A stretch of DNA of 64,000 bases, taken from NCBI RefSeq assembly GCF_003711515.1, contig NW_021167086.1:1387149-1451148 (forward strand), in the 5' to 3' direction. The first letter of the stretch is position 1. Every line of letters starts with the position of its first letter. Of the stretch, positions 1 to 10,515 are shown piece by piece. Origin of the DNA: Sodiomyces alkalinus F11. Lineage: Eukaryota; Ascomycota; Sordariomycetes; Glomerellales; Plectosphaerellaceae. The notes under the pieces are model-generated. The model was not told the DNA's origin, made no database searches, and saw only the letters and a program-made list of their open reading frames with translations. The translations under genes were made by a program, and so were the position numbers.

Positions 1-255
1 CTCCCTCTTAGCGCTATTTCGGTACCGGTAACGGAGGCGATAAGGCTCCTAGGCGTCTAGCTTAATAGCAAACTTAACTTCCAGTAATACGCTAAAAAGG
101 TAGAAAGCCGATTAGCTATATAAATATATACCCTTTTAAGCCTTAGTATAGTAGTATAAGGGTATAGCTTCGCGGATATAAAAAGACTATACCTTATAGT
201 AATAAGACTAGTAATAGCTTATTACGCCTTGGCTATCTCTAAGATAGGGGCCGGT
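1..255 (+). mobile_element. Tad-like LINE fragment (3' part of ORF2)
   Basis: This stretch aligns closely with the C-terminal part of ORF2 in the full LINE at 32412-39057 (about 36.26-36.52 kb). It includes the block after the reverse transcriptase that reads roughly LLGVWLD. Homology stops abruptly near the string ggggccgg, so the copy is truncated. The left edge runs off the window. It is RIP-mutated. Confidence 0.7.
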
Positions 256-1362
256 ATTAGATAGATAGGTATAAGGAGTAAGAAGGTAGTAGCGAGAGGG
301 TCCGAGGCAGAGAACAGGTATAGATTAAGTAGTGGTCATGGCTAATCCGAATATAGGTAGTCCTAAAGAATTAGAATAATCGCTGCCCTCTCTATACTAT
401 AGAGGAGGCACTATATAAGCACTATATACTCCTAGGCCAACGCTAGTATACTTAAACGGATATCGTAAACGGATATCTACGCCTAAGCCTAGGCCACGTT
501 AAGACAGGAGCCCGGTCTTATCTATACGGGAACCTATTATAGTCCTGCTCTATACCCGGCCTCTATCTCCTAGGTAGGGGCACCTAATAGGGCGACCTCC
601 CCCGGAGTACTCCTATCCTTAGGAGCGGCTAATACCGGATAAGGCCACTTTTCCCGGCTATACCCGGCGTCGGCCTATATTCCGCCCTATCCTTCTATTA
701 TTAATCCCGTATATAACCCCGTTATAGTCCTGTTATAGTCCTGTTATAGTCTTACCCTTAGTCCGGCACTCTATTCCTACTATCCTTCTATCGCTAATCC
801 CGTATATAACCCTATTATAGTCCCGTTATAGTCCTATGCTTAATCCCTCGCTCCTATACTATAGCTAGCGCCGGCCTTCCTTTAATCTATATAAAGAACC
901 GGCGCCGATATCCCTTTAATCTATATAATAAACCGGCGCCGTTATATACTATATCTAAAACTAGAAATTTATCTCCTTCCCTTTTATACCCCTTTCACCC
1001 TTATACCTTCCTTCTTTATAGGAAGGAATAGTGTCTACGTGCTCGCTTAGGGGATATCTTCCTTAACGGCTCCCCCCTATTTCGTTTTCTCTTTTGTCTT
1101 TTTTGTCTTTACGCCTCCGATTTCGACATTTTTCGTTATATCTGTAGCGTACCGTAAGTTAACCCTTATATATTTTACTTATAGGAGCAGGGCTTAATAG
1201 TTGTTAACCTTATTATAGCTTCTTAATTTTCCTAAATTTTCCGTATTATCTTATAAGTATCCTTCTAATATCTCTCCGTCCTAAGGAAAATAACTTATAT
1301 AGCTTCGCTAACTATCTTATATAGCTCCCTTAACTACCGTTACTATACCTCCTAAGGAGACT

Positions 1363-1368
<6 letters not shown>
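256..1368. other. RIP-degraded spacer with short repeats
   Basis: No gene is recognisable. There is a 12 bp tandem built on gttatagtcctg near 719-755, and a segment starting ccttctat...taatcccgtata appears twice (about 691 and 786). A roughly 36 bp unit with ctttaatctatata and accggcgccg occurs twice near 875-945. The part around 340-410 resembles 43780-43850, beside gypsy-4, and may be remnant LTR of the gypsy-2/4 family; that link is weak. Confidence 0.4.
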
Positions 1369-1397
<29 letters not shown>

Positions 1398-2881
1398 GCG
1401 GCCGGTATCTAAGCTAGTAGCTAGTAACGCTTCTAAGAAGCGTAAAATAATAATAGCTATAGTATCGTTATCGTTAACTACCCCTTATCAAGAGGTAATA
1501 GACGTTAGGGAAGGGGCCACCGGGGGCTTAACTCTTAGGGACCCTTACTCCCGCTACGCTAGCTAGCTAGCTAAGATTAATTTTAGTAATAAGACGTCGT
1601 GTTTACAGTTCGAGTTATACCGGTACTCCGGTGCTATATCTGCTAAGTACGCCTTTTACTTTAGGTATAATAGTCGCCGTTATAATAAGCTTCCTATCGC
1701 GGGCCGTAATACCGCTATCTAATTATAGAATATCCTTATCGTCGCTACTACTAAGGATAGGATAAATAATAGCCGTCGCGTAAATTCTTTTTGGGGGGTA
1801 ACCCTAATATAGATATATACTAACCGTGCTATAGACTATATCTATAAAATACTAGAATATCCTTAAGGCCTCCTTAGGTAAGATTAGGAGGGAGATAACC
1901 TTTACCGCCGCCGATAAGTCTTATACCGCTTATCGGTCGAAGGAAGAAGTCAATAACGCCTATTAGAAAATAGCGGATAAAATCCTAAACTCTTTTTAGA
2001 ATATAGCGTTATCGCTTCGCCGGTATATCGATTAATAGGATTAATAGATAGCCGTGTAAAAACACCTCGCTATCGCCTTTAAAAGGGTTATTACTAGTAT
2101 AGCGAATAACCCCCCGGTAATCCCCTCTTTTAATACACTACTAACTTCTCTTCCTCTCCCCCCTTCTCTTCTATAGCTAAATATCCCCCCTCCTGCCTTT
2201 ACGCCCTTCGATTTATTCGCCGATAATAATAATAATAATAACGACGGCACGTACTAAGGCCCTCTTAACCCTTATAATATCCCTAAGTCCGAGTCCGCGA
2301 CGCCTACCCCTGCGCCGAAGAAGAAGGCGCCGGTGAAAAAGAAGGCCACGCCTAAGAAGATAACGCCTTTAACGCCCTTACCGAAGAAGAAGAAGAAGTA
2401 GTAGAAGGCTAAGTCTCGTATTATTCTCTCGGATAATATACCGTCTACTAATAGGTAAAAGGTAGAAGGGGATAATACTTATATAAATAAAAGCGTTACT
2501 ACTACGGGGTAAAGCGAGGTATATATAGAGGAAAACGGGGAGGGCCCTTAGGCACCTATACCCTTGGATTCGGAGTTAAAGGGTTACGCTAATAATTTAT
2601 AACCGTAGTAGGTATCCCTAGTAGGTAGGGGTTATACCGAGAATCTATAGCTATAGAAAGTGGTTAAATGTATATACGGAGGATAAAGTAGGGGTTACGC
2701 TAAGGACCTATAATTATTATAGGCGGTTAACAGTATATAAGGAGGATTAAATATCGGTTACGCCGAGGATCTATAATTATAGTAGGCGGTTAAAAGTATA
2801 TATAGAGGATTAGGTAAGGCTTATACCGAGGATCTATAGCTATAGTAGCTAGTTAAAGGTATATACGGAGGATCTTTTTTT
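1369..2881 (+). pseudogene. Decayed Lys-rich ORF with Asn runs and C-terminal 21-aa repeats
   Basis: I do not recognise this protein. Long plus-strand stretches read as protein with only TAG/TAA interruptions at likely former CAG/CAA or TGG codons, and at least one frame change near 1.8-2.2 kb. In order it shows an Asn run (1369-1398), a basic motif SKKRK near 1435, a second Asn run (2223-2240), a Lys/Pro/Ala-rich segment with runs such as PKKKAPVKKK (2310-2400), and four 21-residue repeats at 2630-2881. A shorter relative lies at 26650-27110. Both sit beside the chromodomain end of a gypsy-2/4 type element and point towards it, so I infer an opposite-strand accessory ORF of that retrotransposon. 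A captured host nuclear protein is an alternative. Confidence 0.5.
2630..2881 (+). repeat. 4 x 63 bp tandem repeat (21-aa unit)
   Basis: Four head-to-tail 63 bp units, each starting ggttat/ggttac/gcttat, encode a unit of the pattern GYxxDLxLxxxVKxIYGG plus four variable residues. A truncated fifth unit precedes them at about 2582-2629. The x positions that are now stops were probably Gln. All units are diverged by RIP-type changes, but the period stays exactly 63, so the frame was kept. Confidence 0.8.
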
Positions 2882-3136
2882 TTTTAATATAACTTATAGG
2901 GTACGCCCGCTCACTACTTTAATTATACCCCCTTAATAGTCCTATCGTGACTTATAACCGTATAACTGCTTAAGGGGATGAGAAACAAAAGGAGAAAAAA
3001 AAAAGGAAGGGATAGAAGAAGAGAAAACACTTAACCACCTAAAGGGAGTAGATCGAAGAAGAATAAAGAGGGGAGACTTAACGGGTTAGTCGTGGTACGG
3101 TGTGTTAGGTATATCCTGGTCCTACGGTACTCTAGT

Positions 3137-3242
3137 NNNNNNNNNNNNNNNNNNNNNNNNNNNNNNNNNNNNNNNNNNNNNNNNNNNNNNNNNNNNNNNN
3201 NNNNNNNNNNNNNNNNNNNNNNNNNNNNNNNNNNNNNNNNNN
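3137..3242. other. Assembly gap (106 N)
   Basis: Run of N inside the left LTR of gypsy-1. The true missing length is unknown; comparison with the right LTR suggests it may be longer than 106. Confidence 1.
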
Positions 3243-3539
3243 CTTAGATTAATCGATATCTTGTTCTCTAGTAGAAGTAAGACCTAAGATACTCTGGTAT
3301 ATATATACGTTCCTATTCCCTGGATCGATATTCTCCTATTATAATTCTCCCGGGATTATAGGTTATTCTGGATAATCTATCCGGATTATAGGGATTATCT
3401 ATTAAGTCCCTCGATCCAGTGGTCATATATCTTCGCACGTGACCCTCTGAATCCGCTTATCCTTCTTTTGCTATATTCGTACCTAAGGCTTAGGGTTCCG
3501 TAGTAGGCCTGTCCTCGGGCCTTATTTTATTAGCCGTAA
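3243..3539 (-). repeat. gypsy-1 left (3') LTR, visible part
   Basis: Matches 10217-10513 over 297 bp without indels. Differences are mostly C/T or G/A, as expected from RIP. The left part of this LTR is in the N gap. Confidence 0.85.
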
Positions 3540-3736
3540 TATTACCTCCCCTCCTCTAGGTTACTATCCTAGTATCTATAAATACGTGCCTCCCGCTCCT
3601 TAGTCCATTTCTTGCTTCCCTCCTTACTAACCGTCCTTCCACTATATTAGGTCGCGTTAATAAATCTTCTTCGCGTTACCATAAAACCGAGAGGCGTAAT
3701 ATTCTTTTATAACTCCTTCTCTAGAACCCTTCTGTT

Positions 3737-4273
3737 ATGGATCGTCCTTATTCCTTCTATTCCGAAAAGAAGTTATCGTGCGCGACCTTATCCGACTCCT
3801 CCCGCTATCTTAGCTATATTAAACATAATTAGTTCCGTTACGACGCTAAGGGGCTAACCCCTTTATAACTACGTAAGATCAGGGATAACCACTTAAAGGT
3901 AGAGGCGGAACTCGAAGCCGCCGAAGACGAGCTTACGTAATCGATGGCTAAGGTTTAACGTTTAAGGAAACAGAAGAAACTATGGTTCGAGAAGATAATA
4001 AGTGTAGTCTCCCGAGGTATTAATAGTGTGGAGGAACTAGAGCGCGTGGAGAGGGAAGAGGCCGACCGGGAGCGCGAGCGGCCTTTTAGTAGTCGTCCTC
4101 CTTCTCCGTCCTCCGAGCACCTTCCTAATAGTTTTATAGATAATTAGGATACTATATACTCGGATATAGTCTTATCTCCTTCGGTGCTAGCGGAGTTTAG
4201 TGTGTTATAGGGTACCGGTGATTCTTCGGATATTAATTTTACGTAAACCGCGGCGTCTAGCTCTAGGTCCTGA
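3737..4273 (+). pseudogene. Opposite-strand ORF in gypsy-1 (coiled-coil, charged), RIP-broken
   Basis: One frame runs from ATG at 3737 to TGA at 4271-4273 (179 codons), with internal TAG/TAA codons where Gln or Trp probably stood and no frameshift. The middle is highly charged and heptad-like, with segments such as EAELEAAEDEL and RLRKQKK, then a Glu/Arg-rich stretch and a Ser/Pro tail. I recall similar predicted proteins from filamentous fungi, often called hypothetical, but cannot name a function. It lies between the chromodomain and the LTR of gypsy-1, convergent to pol. It is probably an accessory gene of the element; a captured host gene is possible. Confidence 0.6.
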
Positions 4274-4299
4274 TAGTGTTTTATCGGTATTACTCTAGG

Positions 4300-7200
4300 A
4301 GTTATTTATAATTGATTAGGTTATTCTTAGGTTCCTATATATTATCGCTATAGTCGCAGTTTTTCCACTTAATAAAATATTCGGTGCCGTCTAGTGTCTC
4401 TTAATAATCGAGGATTCGTTCTACTTTATACACGTCGCTAGTATCAACCACGATCGTGTCTTATATTATTTTTATATTTTTTAGTGCTAGTTCGAGTAGT
4501 GAAATATAGAAATTATTATATATCCTTATTATCGGAGGTAGTGATAGGATATAGTTCGTATCTGATTTTTTCTCTAAGATTTCGAATAGTCCTAGTTTTT
4601 TAAAATCTAATTTATCGCTTAGTCGTTATGTTTTTATGTTTTTGCGAATAAGGTAGACGCGGTCCCCCCTTAAAAGAGTTAGTCCCTTAATCCTTGATTA
4701 ATTCGTGTACTTACTTATTCGTGTTCTAACTATCTCTAAGTCGGTTCGTAGTTCTTCGTGTAGTTTTTTTATGCTTTTAACTGTTTTTATTACTTTTAGC
4801 GTATCTGGTCCTTCTAAAGGTTTCCTAAATACTATCGGGTTATATCCGTAGTTTGCTTTAAACGGTGTTTTCTTTATTAACTTATTTAACGAGCTATTAT
4901 ATACTAATTATATAAGCGGTAGGTACTATACCTAATTATTTTACTTATATTCTATATAGTATTATAGGTATTATTCTAGAATTTGGTTTATAATTTCGGT
5001 TCATCTATCGGTTATAGGCTGAAATGCTAAGTACTTATATTTGGCCCTTAGCTGGCTTATAACTACTTTCTAGAAGTTACTAGTAAATAATTTATCCTTA
5101 TCTATAATAATCTTATATAGTATACTATAATCCCGGATTAGGCTGTCGAGGAAGATACTAGCTAGTTCCTCTGCTATAGTGTTTTTAATATATAGAATAT
5201 AAAGAATGTATTTCGTGAATCGGTTAACGATTATAAATACGCTATTATAGGCGATTCTTATTACCGGATCTTTAGATATCGGAAATCCTGTTACGAAGTC
5301 TATCGTAATCGACTTATATAGTCTATTTACTACTAGTAGTGGCTTTAGTAGTCCGTAAGGTTTATATCAGCTGCTCTTTACTTTCTGGTAAATATCGTAG
5401 TTACGAATAAAGTCCCTGACTCGTTCTTTAGTTCCTGTATAGCCGTATTATTATCGTAATCGGCGGTAGGTCTTATAAACTCCTTAATATCTATATATTG
5501 GTGAGGCGTGTGCTTCTTTAAACGTGGTGTCGGTTATTCGATCTATACTATTTATTTCTCTATGTTTAATAGTAAGAGCTTCTCCTTCCTATTAGAGTAT
5601 AGCTTATAGTTTAGGTGATTTATTAGATATTCCTAGTCGGCTAAGTGTGTTTACGCGACTATTTTCGCTTCCTTTTATGGATTAAATATAGAAGTTAAAT
5701 TCGGATAGGAATTCTGCCTATCGGATTTATCGTTTATTAAGAACCTTAGTAGTAGTAAACTATACGAGGTTCTTATAATCCGTGTAGACCTATACCGGGT
5801 ATTTTATTCCTAATAGATACGGTCTTTATTCTTTAAAGGCTTTAATAATAGCTATTAGCTCTTTATCGTGGATCTAATAGTTAAGTTCTAGTCCACTAAG
5901 TTTTTTAGATATAAAGGCTATAGGATATAGTCTTCCTTCTATGTCGTGTTACCCGAGTTATACTCCTAGAGCCTAGTCGGATACGTCTATTTCGAGTTTA
6001 TATTCTTTATCGGGGTTTAATATTACTAAGATAGGTTCGCTAGTAACCCTTCCTTTAAGGGCTTAGAATACTTCTTCTATTCTTTCGTTCTAGTTAAAGT
6101 TAAGGCCCTTTTTAGTTATTTTAGTTAAGGGGATAGTAATCTTACTATAGTCCTTAATAAACCGTCAATAATAGCTAATAAGTCCGAGGAAAGACTAAAT
6201 ATCGTAAACGTTCTACTGCTATAGCTACTTAAAGACGTATTGGATTTTCGCCTTATCTATACAGATTTTGTTAGATCGTATTATATACCCTAAAAAGTTA
6301 ACTTCTTATATATAGAATTACACTTTCTCTGGTTTAACTAGTAGGTCGGCGTTTTATAGGAGTTATAGGATCGTGTAAATATATTATCGGTATTCTTCGA
6401 GTATTTTAGAGAAAATAAGCATATCGTCTAGGTATACTATATCGAAGTGGTCTAGATACCTCCTTAGGATATCGTTAATAAGCGTTTAGAATAATACCGG
6501 TGTATTTATTAATCTAAAGGGTATTATAAGGTACTCGAAATATCCTCGCTTTATTCGGAATACTATTTTCTACTCTTTTTTTTCCTTAATCCTAATTAAG
6601 TTATAGGCTCCTTTTAAGTCGAGTACTATAAACTATTATACTTTAACTAGCTAATCTTATATCTCTAAGATAAGAGGTAGTAGGTAGCGGTTCTTAATAG
6701 TTATATTATTAAGTTATTAATAATCGATATATAGTCGTAGTTTACCGTTTTTCTTTAGTATAAATAGGATAGGGTATCCTGCCGGTGACTATAGCCTTTT
6801 ACTAGTATATCTGTAAGATATTCTTCTAAGATATCTAATTCCTTTTAGTTTAGTCCGTAGATTAAAAAGAATTTCGGGTGTATACCTTCCTTAAGGGGTA
6901 TCTCGTAATCGTAGTATTAATATTTCGGTAATCTAGTCTCTAGATCTTCGGTAAATAGCTTTCTATATTTACGGTATTCTGGTAATACCTTAGCGAGTCT
7001 ATTATAATCGCTTTCTACGAGTCCTTTCTCTGCTTAGATAATCTGATAGATTCCTTTAATAATATTTATTACGTGTTAGTTATCGTGCCGTTACTATTAT
7101 CTTAACGTCTTTTAGTCTTTTCTCGCCTTAGTTCTTAACTTTTAGCGGCTATTTAAGTCTCCCTAAGGCTCCTTTATCGGTAAGTCTTTCTGCTATTTTT

Positions 7201-8970
7201 AACGGATATTAGGATCGGGTAAGGTTTCCTTCATAATCTTCTACTTACTCTCTAATCTCCACTAAAGCTAGCTAAGCTTCTAGTCTATATCGGGATTCTA
7301 CTTATTAAACTATAGCTTACTAAGGATAACGTCCTTATAGCCTATATCGTATATATCGAACTTTATTACTTTAGTCTTATTCTGAATTTTAACCTAAAGG
7401 TGTATAGTCTCCTAGCTAATAATGACTTCTTCTTAGGACTAGTTCTTTCCCGTATACGGAGTAATTTTATACTCGTTTTCTAGGTGTTTTCTAACCTAGG
7501 GTATAAAGAACTTTCTTACGGCTACTAGTAAGATAAAGTTTCCTGCTACGCCTATATTTAATAGTATATTTATCTTATATTTATCGAGTCGTATTCTAAT
7601 ATAGTAATACCCTATATTACTACGTGTTATAGAGTATATCTATTAAATACCTCTCGCGTACTCCTTACTATAGTATACTCTTAGTTTTTTACCTATTTAG
7701 CTTAGTATTCGAGGGGTGTTTCTTTATCTAAGAACCTATACTAGATTAAGAGCTATTTTATCTATCGTAGGCGTTTATCGAGGGCCTAAAAGCGTGATTC
7801 CTACGCTTCTTAGTCTTATTCTAGTTATCGGATTTTCTCGGTAGCGTGTACTATATAGCTAGTGGTTTTATATTCTTCTAACCGGTATTCGTAGTAGTTA
7901 TATCTAGGTAGTTAGAGGCGATTCTTATATCCTTTATCCCTAGTCTCCGTGATAACCTAGTTATTATATTATCTTTTTAAATAGACTCTATCTTCTAGGG
8001 TTTATTCTTTATTCTATAGCTAGAAGTTATTAGCCTATTTATATTCCTTATACGTAGGGTATATATCCTCGATATAATTTACCTAAAAGATTAAGCTATA
8101 GCCTGGATAGTTAGCGTGTATTATCTATCCTCTCTTATACGTTTAGTACTCGGGTAGTTAATCGCCCGGTCCTTATAGGCTTATTATTAGGCCGGTAAAG
8201 GTATCTTAGTCTTCCTAAGTATAGTAAGGTTATTAATATATAGTTTATTACCATTTTTCGCTAGTATCCGTGGGTGCTTTACGGTAAGTATTATTAAAGC
8301 TTAGTTTAGTAAAACGGACTTAGTGGGTTTATCTAAAGGGTTCTTCCGCGAGTTAGTTAAGTATCCGTAACTAGATGGCTTCCTCCTTAATTAGGTTAGC
8401 TACTTTTATAAGTTAATACTTAAAGTTCGTGTTATTATCCGGGACTCTATCGGACTCCGTTTCCTAATCTTATTCTTCGAGTTTAGCGATTTCCTTCTAT
8501 ACGTAACACGTATAATCTTCTTTCTTAAGTTAGCGTTTCTTTTCGGGAGTGTGTCCTACTTCCTAGAGGGCGCTAAAGCCTCCACTACTAGTATTCGTGT
8601 GGACTTCCTATTTCTTCTGGATCTCTAAGATCTGCTTCTATCTTTTAGCTTCTTCTTTTATCTATCCGTGTTCTTAAAGGATTTCTACGGTAGTTTATAA
8701 AGCTAGTCTATTATTATCCTAGTCGGGGATTATAAGGCTATAATCGTTATTATACTCGTTACTAAATACTATAACAAGTATCTTCTAGGGTCTTTTAGGG
8801 TAGTATTTAGCTCTATCCTTCTCTAATTAGTATACTAGATAATAGTTATCGTAGTAGGTTATCTAATAGAGGTTAGCGTATAGTGTTTTATCCTTATGAA
8901 TTTCTAGGTGTCTAATAGCGTTAATTTCCTTCTAGGGTTTCTCTCTTCCGATCGTATTAGCCTATTATTA
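4300..8970 (-). pseudogene. gypsy-1 pol: protease-RT-RNase H-integrase-chromodomain
   Basis: Reading right to left on the minus strand, the RT catalytic box is YLDDMLIFS (YLDD at 6423-6434), with both Asp retained. The post-integrase linker near 4.5-4.65 kb carries the usual xxLPP...IYNNFYISLLE block. A chromodomain follows at about 4325-4440 (VYKVERILDY...YFIKW...EPKNNL) with one aromatic-cage Trp codon now TAG. The frame is repeatedly interrupted by stops of RIP type. In a live element pol would reverse-transcribe and integrate the genome, and the chromodomain would guide it to modified histones. Confidence 0.8.
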
Positions 8971-9975
8971 TAATCGCTTTTCTTTAGGCTATTAATAATT
9001 ACGCGCGAAGTGGCCTGTTTTATCGTAATTATAGTATTTAACTTTACTTATATCTTTCCTGCCCTGCCTATTACTTTATCGGTTAATATTATCGAGCTTT
9101 ATTAGACTACTATAGTATTTATATAAGGTGCTCTCGAATTAGCGTGGGTATAGCTATTTCCTGCTAGTATTAGCTTAGTTCCTCCTATAGTAAGTAGCGT
9201 GTATTATAGTATTCAAGCTCTAGCGTTTCTTTATTTATCGTTTAAATTATCGCTTATTAATCTAAATAGCTATAGCTATAAACATGCTAAAGTCGTCCGG
9301 GCGGTTAAGCTTATATTATTTATCCTTAACTTTATTTTTAAGTCCACGATAGTATTAGTCTATAAGGGGTTTATTATTATAGTTAAGTTTCGAGGCGATC
9401 TATTAGAACTTAGCGGTATAATTAGCTACTGACTTAGTCTATTAAAGCTTTTTAAGTTATTAGGTAACGACTCTTTTCTTATCGGGTTATCCGAAGATAC
9501 CGCCGAGTCGCTAAGCGAAGACCTCGAAATCGCCGAAGATAGCCGTAGTATTGTCCTCCCTCTCGGTAGGATCGTTAAGGTGCTTTAGATAGTCCCTGTG
9601 GATAGGCTTAAACTATCTATAGGCGTCTCCTATAAGGAGTGTTATAGCGTAGAGAACTTTCGCCTCCTCCGTGTTAAGGGTGTCCTTATAGAATATGAAA
9701 TACCCCCGGAGATAGGTTAGGAAGCCTTATAGCTATCCCCGAGTCCTATTATACTTAGGTGGCTCTGGGTACTTATACCTTAGGATGCTAGGACGTGGTG
9801 CTTTAATCTAAGCTCGGAGCTGCTAGTTCTCTTGATAGAGTTACGTAATCTGATTACGTATAGCTTATATTAGGTCGGCGGCCGCGGTGGCCGTTATTCT
9901 AGCGTTACTAGTAGCGTTACCCGTGGTATTAGCGTTATTCGATATATTGCTTTTTGTCGAGAGAGTACTGCTTAT
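8971..9975 (-). pseudogene. gypsy-1 gag with zinc knuckle
   Basis: The minus strand at 8995-9036 reads a CX2CX4HX4C zinc knuckle in which His is kept (GHFAR) and the Cys positions are Tyr codons (TAT/TAC), the result expected from G-to-A change in TGT/TGC. The upstream capsid part, towards 9.97 kb, is broken by stops. Gag would coat the element RNA. Confidence 0.7.
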
Positions 9976-9979
9976 TAGG

Positions 9980-10515
9980 TGTTAAGGTCTACTTACCGAA
10001 TAGGATCGATTAAAATATTATAACGGCTTCTAGTCCTTCTATAGTATAGCGGATAATAGGGGACTAGTATCGGGGTTTTAGTTTAAAATAAGAAGAGGAT
10101 ATTAACTAAAGAGTAGTAACTATCGTTCGTAGTGGTCTGGTCGTAGTTACGTCGTAAAGACTAGGCGTCTTCTTTATAAGGTAGGTTTAAGCGTAGAATA
10201 GTAGTCCAGGTGAAGACTTAGATTGATCGATGTCTTATTCTCTAGTAGAAGCAAGACCTAAGATACTCTGGTATATATATACGTTCCTGTTCCCTGGATC
10301 GATATTCTCCTGTTATGATCCTCCCGATTTTATAGGTTATTCTGGATGATCTATCCGGATTATGGGAATTATCTATTAAGTCCCTCGATCCAGTGGTTAT
10401 ATGTCTTCGCACGTGACCCTCTGAATCCGCTTATCCTTCCTTTGCCATGTTTGTACCTAAGACTTAGGGTTCCGTAGTAGGCCTGTCCTCGGGCCTTGTT
10501 TTGTTGGCCGTAACA
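9980..10515 (-). repeat. gypsy-1 right (5') LTR
   Basis: The last 297 bp (10217-10513) match the left LTR without indels. The ends tgtta (9980) and taaca (10511-10515) form the expected inverted termini. The first about 235 bp cannot be compared because the partner lies in the N gap. Confidence 0.7.

Larger units (their letters stand above)
3100..10515 (-). mobile_element. gypsy-1: Ty3/gypsy chromovirus, RIP-inactivated
   Basis: An LTR retrotransposon of about 7.4 kb read on the minus strand: gag at the right, then protease/RT/RNase H/integrase, with a chromodomain at the left. Direct repeats 3243-3539 and 10217-10513 align without indels over 297 bp and are the shared part of the LTRs. In element orientation the LTR begins TGTTA (end at 10515). 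The inner LTR limit is probably the tgttaagg at 9980, giving about 536 bp. A 106 N gap hides part of the left LTR. Many stops and RIP changes make it dead. I could not confirm a target duplication. Confidence 0.85.

Noticed and set aside
9199..9432. Open plus-strand frame in the gypsy-1 gag region
   Set aside because: It lies opposite gag, is Ile/Leu/Tyr-rich because RIP raised TpA, and has no recognisable domain.
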